The notes beneath the pieces are model-generated. The model worked only from the letters and a program-made list of their open reading frames with translations. It was not told where the DNA came from and made no database searches. The position numbers were made by a program, and so were the translations under genes. From Phycisphaeraceae bacterium (GTDB taxonomy: Bacteria > Planctomycetota > Phycisphaerae > Phycisphaerales > Phycisphaeraceae): a stretch of 14,594 bases of DNA. Positions within the stretch are counted from its first letter, which is position 1. Every line of letters begins with the position of its first letter. The stretch covers positions 1 through 14,594 of the forward strand of contig JAJDCT010000348.1 in assembly GCA_029260695.1 (NCBI GenBank). The letters run 5' to 3'. Below, one piece after another: positions 5,911 through 11,886 of this stretch.

Positions 5911-6918
5911 ATGCCGCCAACCGACACCCCTAACTACCTGGACCCGCGCACGCTGGCCGCGATTGGGCCGATTGATCTTCGGGCGCGGATGATCGTTGAG
6001 GGGATGATGACCGGGATGCACCGCTCGCCGATGGAGGGTGTCAGCGTCGAGTTCGCGCAGCACCGCCAGTACACCCCCGGCGACGACACACGGTTCCTGG
6101 ATTGGAAGGTCTACGGCAAGACCGACAAGCTCTACCTCAAGCAGTACCAGAAAGAAACCAACCTCGACCTGGTCGTCCTCGTCGATGCGTCGGGTTCGAT
6201 GCGTTACGGCTCAACACGTGGTCAGGTCGCCACAGGTTCGATGCGCGTCGGGTCCGGGTTGAGCTGGACGAAGTACGACCACGCGGCGAGTCTGGCGGCG
6301 GCGATGTGTCATGTGGCGCTTCGGCAGCAGGACCGCGCTTCGGTGGTGTTGTTCTCGGATGAAGTCAAGACGGCGACGCGCTTATCCAATGCGCACGACC
6401 ATTGGCGTACGATCGTCGAGGTGTTGTCATCGGCCGAATCGTTTGAGGTCAGCGAGCCGGGGGCGTCGTCTAACGATGGTGATCCGATCCCGCCCCCGGG
6501 CCGGACAGACCTGGGGCGGATGTTCGACCAGGCGGTGGCCCGGTTGAACCGCCGGTCGCTGGTTGTGTTGATCAGCGATCTGTTTGACGACATACAGGTC
6601 ATCGAGCGCGGTTTGGCGCAGCTTAAGTTCCGTCGTCACGACGTGATCGTGCTTCAGGCGCTGGACCCTGCGGAGTTGGATTTTCCTTTCCGGGCCCCGT
6701 CGCAGTTCCTTGGGCTCGAGGCGGAGGGGCGGATCAACCTGGACCCCCAGGCGCTGCGAACGTCGTACTTAGAGGCGATACGAGAACACCTTGATCAGGT
6801 CGAGCAGATCGCTCGGCGGTTCCGGTTTGACTACGCGCTGCTGAACACCCAAGAGCCCTTAGGCCCGGCGTTGAGCCACTTCATGGCCCAACGCAGTTCC
6901 TCGATCGGGAAGAAGTGA
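5911..6918 (+). CDS. DUF58 protein with VWA-like fold
   Basis: A 335-residue protein of the DUF58 family, the usual partner of MoxR ATPases. The DUF58 hallmark is HRSPMEGVSVEFAQHRQYTP at 37-56, followed by GDDTRFLDWKVYGKTDKLY. A VWA-like fold follows with the metal-ion motif DASGS at 92-96 and ISDLFDD at 221-227. No membrane segment is seen, so it should be cytosolic or bound to its partners. The start chosen is ATG 5911. TTG 5884 would add nine residues, and neither start has a good ribosome site. Residues 95-108 and 109-122 are a degenerate 14-residue duplication (GSMRYGS against GSMRVGS) just after the metal motif. Codon choice changes at about the same place. In the MoxR/Bat-type systems DUF58 sits between the ATPase and the membrane VWA proteins, which matches the order here. 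Confidence 0.88.
   Translation: MPPTDTPNYLDPRTLAAIGPIDLRARMIVEGMMTGMHRSPMEGVSVEFAQHRQYTPGDDTRFLDWKVYGKTDKLYLKQYQKETNLDLVVLVDASGSMRYGSTRGQVATGSMRVGSGLSWTKYDHAASLAAAMCHVALRQQDRASVVLFSDEVKTATRLSNAHDHWRTIVEVLSSAESFEVSEPGASSNDGDPIPPPGRTDLGRMFDQAVARLNRRSLVVLISDLFDDIQVIERGLAQLKFRRHDVIVLQALDPAELDFPFRAPSQFLGLEAEGRINLDPQALRTSYLEAIREHLDQVEQIARRFRFDYALLNTQEPLGPALSHFMAQRSSSIGKK
6193..6276 (+). repeat. Degenerate 42-base tandem duplication inside the DUF58 gene
   Basis: GGTTCGATGCG occurs at 6193-6203 and again at 6235-6245, exactly 42 bases or 14 codons apart and in frame. The rest of the two units has diverged. At the protein level GSMRxGS is kept. Only the first copy carries the aspartate of the metal motif. 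Confidence 0.6.
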
Positions 6919-7001
6919 TGCGCCGAATATCTAACCCTCTGCGAGATAAAGTGGTTTGGTTGCCGTGCAAAATTCAACGAACCGTTTTCTGTTACTGACC
7001 C

Positions 7002-9416
7002 ATGCCCACCCTGATCGCCCAAGCCCTGACGCCTTTCGTCGCCCCCGCGCTGGCCTGGGCCGGGGTTGCGCTGGTGTCGGTCCCGGTGGCGATCCACCTG
7101 CTGTCGCGGTGGCGCCGTAAGCCCGAGCCTTGGGGCGCGATGCGGTTTTTAATTGAAGCCTACCGCAAGCAGAAACGGCGGATGCGATTCGAGCAGTGGT
7201 TGCTGCTGTTGCTGCGGTGTCTGATTATATTAATACTGGGCCTGGCGTTGGCGAGGCCACTACTAATCGGGGTGCTCGGGCAGTGGTTGGGGGGGCTGGA
7301 TAACCAGGGCCGGGTTGTCCATCTTGTGATCGATGATGCGATGTCTACGCGTGTCTTGGATAGTCCGGGTGTCACGCGGTTTGACCGCTTGATTGACCAG
7401 GCTCAGGCGGTGGTCGGTTCGCTTGAGGCCGGGGATCGTGCGACGATCTGGCGGGCGGGTCGGCCTGCCGGCCCAGTGATCGCGGAGCCCACGTCCGACA
7501 GTGCTGCTCTGAGTGCGGCACTTGAACAGATGCGCCCGGGGTACAGCCGCCCGGACCTGCCCGCGGCGTTGGAACAGATTTCAGATCGGATCGATGCAAG
7601 CCAGAGCGGACCCGACGGATCGGTTACGGTTCTGCTTGGCGATTTCACAAGGTCCGCGCAGTACGTCGAGCAGCCGGCCGGGTCGGCTTCACAGGCCACC
7701 GGAGGGTCGGGCACCCTGATCGTCTCTCGTCCGCTTTCCGGTCTTGATAATACCCAGGTGTTGTCGGTTAAGCCCCGGCGTCGGGTGGTTTGGATCGACG
7801 GGTTGACTGGCGGACGGATCGCGGCTGAGGTCCAGGTTGCACGTTACTCCGAGGCGCTGCCCGAGGCTTCGGTGTCTCTGGCTGTAGCGTTAATTGATGT
7901 GGAAGGGCGCAGCCTGTCGTCTCTTCGGCGTCGGGTCAACTTCCTGGCGGGGCAGAGCGTCGCGGCGGTGAGCGTCGACCTCCCGGTGGATGCCGTGTTG
8001 TCGAGGCTGGAAACACAAGTGGGCGAAGTCTTGACGATCCGGGCGCAACTGGACTCTACGAAGGATCGGTTGAGCCCCGACAACCAGGCCCACGCCGCGG
8101 TTGAGCTACGCCGACGGCTGCGTGTGGCGGTGGTGGACGAGCCGGTTGGCATTTCGGTTGGCGTTGGTGAAGGCTTGACGCCCGGGCAGTGGGTAACCTT
8201 GGCGCTTAGTCCACAGGGTATGGGTCAGGTCGGGGCCGTCGAGGTGAAAGCGGTCACCGCGGCGGAATTGAATGACCCATCATCGCTAGAATCATTTGAT
8301 GCGGTGATGCTGATGCGCCCCGATCGTCTGTTTATTCCGGTCTGGCACGGGTTGGCGTCGTTCGCGGAGTCCGGCGGATTGGTCTGGGTTTTCACACCTG
8401 CAAACGACGGATCGGCCCCCTGGGTGAGCGCGATGCTCGAGTCGTTTGACTTAGGCTGGCAGATTGGTCTGGAGCCGTTGGACGCGGAGGATACAGACGG
8501 ATCATCTGCTGGAGGATGGGGTCTTTCCAGTGAGCCGTTAAGTGTGGAGTCATTGGAACGTTTAGCTGCGGATTGGCAGGCGTTGATCCGCCCGGTACGG
8601 ATTCACCGCCGACTCCCATTGAACACGGATGGGGCCGACGCCTGGGTATCGCTATCTCAAACGATGCAGGCAGACGCAGTGGATGCGGGGAAGACCGGGG
8701 CGGAAGCTGTGCTGGCACATCATTCGGTGGGTCGTGGTTCGTTGATGTTGTTATCCACTGCGGTTGATACCCGGTGGACAAACCTGCCGACCAAGCCGTT
8801 GTTTGTTCCGTTGATTCACGAGACGTTGCGCGGGGTGTTGGGTCTGCGTGACAGGCCGGGCATCGTGCAGGCGGTGGCGGGGGATCGGCCTGCGCTAGGA
8901 CCTGCGTGGGTTGGCTTGTCTGCGCTGGACAGGCTTGAAGCCAGCGGAGACTTGATTTCGGTGCAGGGTGATATCGAGTCGGACCGCCCGGCATGGACTT
9001 CGGGCCAGGCGGGTGTGCAGCTGGTCCGGCCTATGGTGATACCCGGCGTGTATCAGGCGGTCCTGGATGTCGGGCCACGCAGGTTGATTGTCGACGCAGA
9101 CCCGCGCGCAGGAGATACCCGTCAGATCGACGAGGAAGCGTTGATGCATTGGCTGGACGGCCTGGGTGAGTGGCGCTGGCTGGATGATGACAACCCCGGG
9201 TCTTCTCTGCACAGGTCCAGCGAGGTAGCCGACATCGGCTGGGCTCTGCTTTGGGTTGTGTTGGGTTTGGTTGCGCTAGAGACGGTGGTATCGAGGTACT
9301 TCAGTCATGCCAACGCCGGGCCCGGGCGATCTTTGACGGGTCGGCTTTGGCGTGCCGCGATCCAGCTGCGCAGCGGTGATAAGTCTGCGGACAGCGGGCG
9401 GGGGAGGGCCGCGTAA
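7002..9416 (+). CDS. BatA-like N-terminal domain membrane protein
   Basis: An 804-residue membrane protein that begins with the aerotolerance-regulator (BatA) N-terminal domain: a hydrophobic segment at about 12-34, then HLLSRWRRKPEPWGAMRFL at 32-50, and a second membrane helix WLLLLLRCLIILILGLALA at 66-84. A VWA-like region follows from about residue 104. Its metal motif reads DDAMS at 111-115 instead of DxSxS, so the first serine is lost. A long extracytoplasmic middle part follows with no motif I recognise, then a last membrane helix at about 745-767 and a basic tail. It follows the DUF58 gene after 83 bases without a visible ribosome site, and its stop overlaps the next start by one base. 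It is probably the membrane platform of a MoxR-driven complex. The family call rests on the N-terminal 90 residues. Confidence 0.8.
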   Translation: MPTLIAQALTPFVAPALAWAGVALVSVPVAIHLLSRWRRKPEPWGAMRFLIEAYRKQKRRMRFEQWLLLLLRCLIILILGLALARPLLIGVLGQWLGGLDNQGRVVHLVIDDAMSTRVLDSPGVTRFDRLIDQAQAVVGSLEAGDRATIWRAGRPAGPVIAEPTSDSAALSAALEQMRPGYSRPDLPAALEQISDRIDASQSGPDGSVTVLLGDFTRSAQYVEQPAGSASQATGGSGTLIVSRPLSGLDNTQVLSVKPRRRVVWIDGLTGGRIAAEVQVARYSEALPEASVSLAVALIDVEGRSLSSLRRRVNFLAGQSVAAVSVDLPVDAVLSRLETQVGEVLTIRAQLDSTKDRLSPDNQAHAAVELRRRLRVAVVDEPVGISVGVGEGLTPGQWVTLALSPQGMGQVGAVEVKAVTAAELNDPSSLESFDAVMLMRPDRLFIPVWHGLASFAESGGLVWVFTPANDGSAPWVSAMLESFDLGWQIGLEPLDAEDTDGSSAGGWGLSSEPLSVESLERLAADWQALIRPVRIHRRLPLNTDGADAWVSLSQTMQADAVDAGKTGAEAVLAHHSVGRGSLMLLSTAVDTRWTNLPTKPLFVPLIHETLRGVLGLRDRPGIVQAVAGDRPALGPAWVGLSALDRLEASGDLISVQGDIESDRPAWTSGQAGVQLVRPMVIPGVYQAVLDVGPRRLIVDADPRAGDTRQIDEEALMHWLDGLGEWRWLDDDNPGSSLHRSSEVADIGWALLWVVLGLVALETVVSRYFSHANAGPGRSLTGRLWRAAIQLRSGDKSADSGRGRAA
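9400..9409 (+). promoter_or_regulatory. Ribosome binding site for the VWA membrane protein
   Basis: A purine-rich GGGGGAGGGC run within the end of the preceding gene, seven bases before ATG 9416. The TAATG overlap at 9414-9418 (stop and start share one base) points to coupled translation of the two genes. Confidence 0.55.
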
Positions 9417-11827
9417 TGAATGGGACCGCGGCGATCACGCTTGCGCAACAAGGCGGAACACTTCTGGACAGGCTGCTTGGTCTGCGTGAACTGAGTTGGT
9501 CGGACCCGTCGGCCGGCCTGGGTTTTGAGTATGTCCTGCCTGCGTGGTTGTGGGCGGTGATAGGTGTCGTGGCCTTGCTTTTTGCGGGGTGGAGTTACCG
9601 CCGCTTATTGGGCTCCAGGTCGCTGCGTGTGTTGCTTGCGGTGGTGCGCGCGACGGCGCTAGTGACGATTTTGGTTCTGCTCGCCGGCCCGACGCTTGTG
9701 TTGCCTCAGGAATCGATCGAGCGGGACTGGCTGATGGTGCTGATTGATCGCAGCGCTTCGATGCGTGTGCAAGATGTGACCGACGCGGTGACAGGCGAGC
9801 CGATAAGCCGTGACCAGAGCGTGCGTGATGCGCTGGAAGATCAGGCCGAGGTCTTTTCTGAAACGGGGTTGGGTAAGGATAGGCGGGTGGTCTGGCTGGG
9901 TTTCGGCGCTTCGGCATACTCGATTGGTTCGCCGTGGGCCGCGCCGGGTTTGGAAGCACCCCAGGCCCAGGCCACGTTGATCCGGACGGCGATCGAACAG
10001 TCGTTGCGTCTGCCTTCTGGCAAACCGGTTAGTGGTGTCGTGCTGATGACAGACGGTCAGACACCCCAGGACACCGGGCCCTCGCTTGCGCAGCGTCTGC
10101 AGCAGCAAGGTGTGGCGGTGTTTGCCGTGCCCGTGGGTGCTGCCAGACCACCGCTTGATCTGGCGATCGGGCAGGCCGACGGGCCGCAGCGTACCTTCAT
10201 AAATGATTCGGCCCCCGTGGCGGTGACGGTTGACCAACTCGGCGGTGAACCGATCGACCCCAGATATATCAGCGTCGCTCTGATCGACCAGGCCGACGGG
10301 CGGGTGCTGGATGAACAGACACTGGACCAGTCCCAGCCGGGCCAACCACTAAGACTTGCCGGCACATCTTCCACGGTCGGTTTGGTCAGTTGGCAGGTAC
10401 GCGTCACACACAAACCCCCAGCCGGCAAGACTCCCTTGCGTGAGTTGGTTACCGAGAACAACACACGCACGGTCGAGGTCGAGGTGATAGATCGGCCGAT
10501 CCGCGTGCTTTATATCGAAGGTTACCCGCGCTGGGAGTTTCGGTATCTCAAGAACCTCTTGATCCGAGAGAAGTCGATCAGTTCGAGTACTTACCTACTC
10601 AGTGCCGACCGGTCTTTTGCGCAGGAAGGCGACGTCCCGATCACCCGCCCGCCTGCTGACGCGCAGGAGATGGACGCTTACGACGTGGTGATCCTGGGTG
10701 ATGTCCCGTCGGGTTTTTTCAATACCGGTCAGCTCACCGCTTTACGTGACCACATCTCGGCCGGTGGGGCGGGGTTGATCTGGATAGGCGGTGATTTTCA
10801 CACGCCACGGTCGTATGCGGGAACACTCTTGGCGGACCTGCTGCCCATGCTCAGGCCCACAGATGTGTTGCGTGCGGGCACGGGGGCTGATCTGTTCAAG
10901 CTCGAACCCACGGCATTAGCGCGTTCTTTGAACGTGATGCGGGTTAGAGGGATTGGCCCCGGTTCGACACAAGCAGAGGGCTGGCCGAGCGACCTGCCGC
11001 CGTTGCGTTGGGTGCAGGACCTTGGCGCGCTTAAGCCGACCGCGGAGGTGATTGCCGATGCGATACAGATGGAAGTCGGCGGTGAGTCAACGCCGGTGCT
11101 GGTCAGGTTGCGGTACGGAGCCGGCCAGTCCCTCTATGTCGGGACTGATGAGGCTTGGCGATGGCGTTACGGGCGGGGCGAGTGGTATTTCGAACAATAC
11201 TGGGTGCAGTTGATACGGATGCTTGGCCGGTCGCGTATTCAGGCGGACACGGGCCAGGCCCGGTTTAACGTTTCAAGCAGGGCGGTGTCGGTTCAGCAAC
11301 CGGTTGTGATCGAGTTGGAATTGAATGACCCGTTATTGATCAACCGGGGGTTGCCACGGGTTGGCGTCAGCGTCAGGCGGGCGTCGGACCCGACGGGGCC
11401 GCTCGTCGATAGCCTGGAACTGCTGCCGGTGGTTGATACTGAGGTTGCTTCACCCGGCGCGTCTAAGCGTGTTGGCTACCGGGCACTCTGGCGGCCAATG
11501 GTGGCGGGGACACTGGTCCTGACGGTGACGGACCCGGCGCTGATCGAGTTTGGGCTTGTGCAAACGGTACGCGTGACTGCGTCGGATGATGAGATGTTAA
11601 ATCCCCGCAGCGACCACGCGAGGCTAACGGTGTTGGCGGACCAGACATCGGGAGCGGTCGTGCCGCTTAACGAGTTGGATCGGTTGGTAAGTTTGGTGCC
11701 CAACCGCTCGCGGATCACCCCGACCGATATCCGTGAGCCGTTGTGGGATTCCGCGTTGTCGCTGATTGTTCTGATCGTACTGTTTTCGTTTGAATGGGTG
11801 CTCCGTCGGGCGATCCGGCTGGCGTAG
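9416..11827 (+). CDS. VWA membrane protein with glutamine-amidotransferase-like domain
   Basis: An 803-residue membrane protein. Two N-terminal helices (about 42-62 and 70-96) precede a VWA domain with an intact metal motif DRSAS at 111-115 and VLMTDG at 209-214. A beta-sandwich-like region follows to about 360. Then comes a class-I glutamine-amidotransferase-like fold starting RPIRVLYIEGYPRWEFRYLK at 360-379, with AYDVVILGDVPSG at 421-433 and GGAGLIWIGGDFH at 450-462. The usual nucleophile cysteine is absent (GGD at the elbow), so it is probably a structural or binding domain and not an enzyme. A last helix at about 779-795 anchors the C-terminus. This architecture is common in planctomycete MoxR clusters. 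It is translationally coupled to the gene before it. The domain assignment is good and the cellular role is inferred from context. Confidence 0.8.
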   Translation: MNGTAAITLAQQGGTLLDRLLGLRELSWSDPSAGLGFEYVLPAWLWAVIGVVALLFAGWSYRRLLGSRSLRVLLAVVRATALVTILVLLAGPTLVLPQESIERDWLMVLIDRSASMRVQDVTDAVTGEPISRDQSVRDALEDQAEVFSETGLGKDRRVVWLGFGASAYSIGSPWAAPGLEAPQAQATLIRTAIEQSLRLPSGKPVSGVVLMTDGQTPQDTGPSLAQRLQQQGVAVFAVPVGAARPPLDLAIGQADGPQRTFINDSAPVAVTVDQLGGEPIDPRYISVALIDQADGRVLDEQTLDQSQPGQPLRLAGTSSTVGLVSWQVRVTHKPPAGKTPLRELVTENNTRTVEVEVIDRPIRVLYIEGYPRWEFRYLKNLLIREKSISSSTYLLSADRSFAQEGDVPITRPPADAQEMDAYDVVILGDVPSGFFNTGQLTALRDHISAGGAGLIWIGGDFHTPRSYAGTLLADLLPMLRPTDVLRAGTGADLFKLEPTALARSLNVMRVRGIGPGSTQAEGWPSDLPPLRWVQDLGALKPTAEVIADAIQMEVGGESTPVLVRLRYGAGQSLYVGTDEAWRWRYGRGEWYFEQYWVQLIRMLGRSRIQADTGQARFNVSSRAVSVQQPVVIELELNDPLLINRGLPRVGVSVRRASDPTGPLVDSLELLPVVDTEVASPGASKRVGYRALWRPMVAGTLVLTVTDPALIEFGLVQTVRVTASDDEMLNPRSDHARLTVLADQTSGAVVPLNELDRLVSLVPNRSRITPTDIREPLWDSALSLIVLIVLFSFEWVLRRAIRLA

Positions 11828-11886
11828 AGGTATAGACTTACTCGGTGTCCGTGACTGGCTGACGTTTTTGGTATTTGGAATCGGCT

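Noticed and set aside
8392..8994. 200-codon open frame on the - strand inside the BatA-like gene
   Set aside because: It is a shadow frame in GC-rich DNA, rich in Pro, Ser and Arg without any domain, opposite a gene with clear membrane helices and family motifs.
9659..10345. 228-codon open frame on the - strand inside the VWA gene
   Set aside because: It is the reverse complement of the intact VWA coding sequence. No recognisable protein family is seen.
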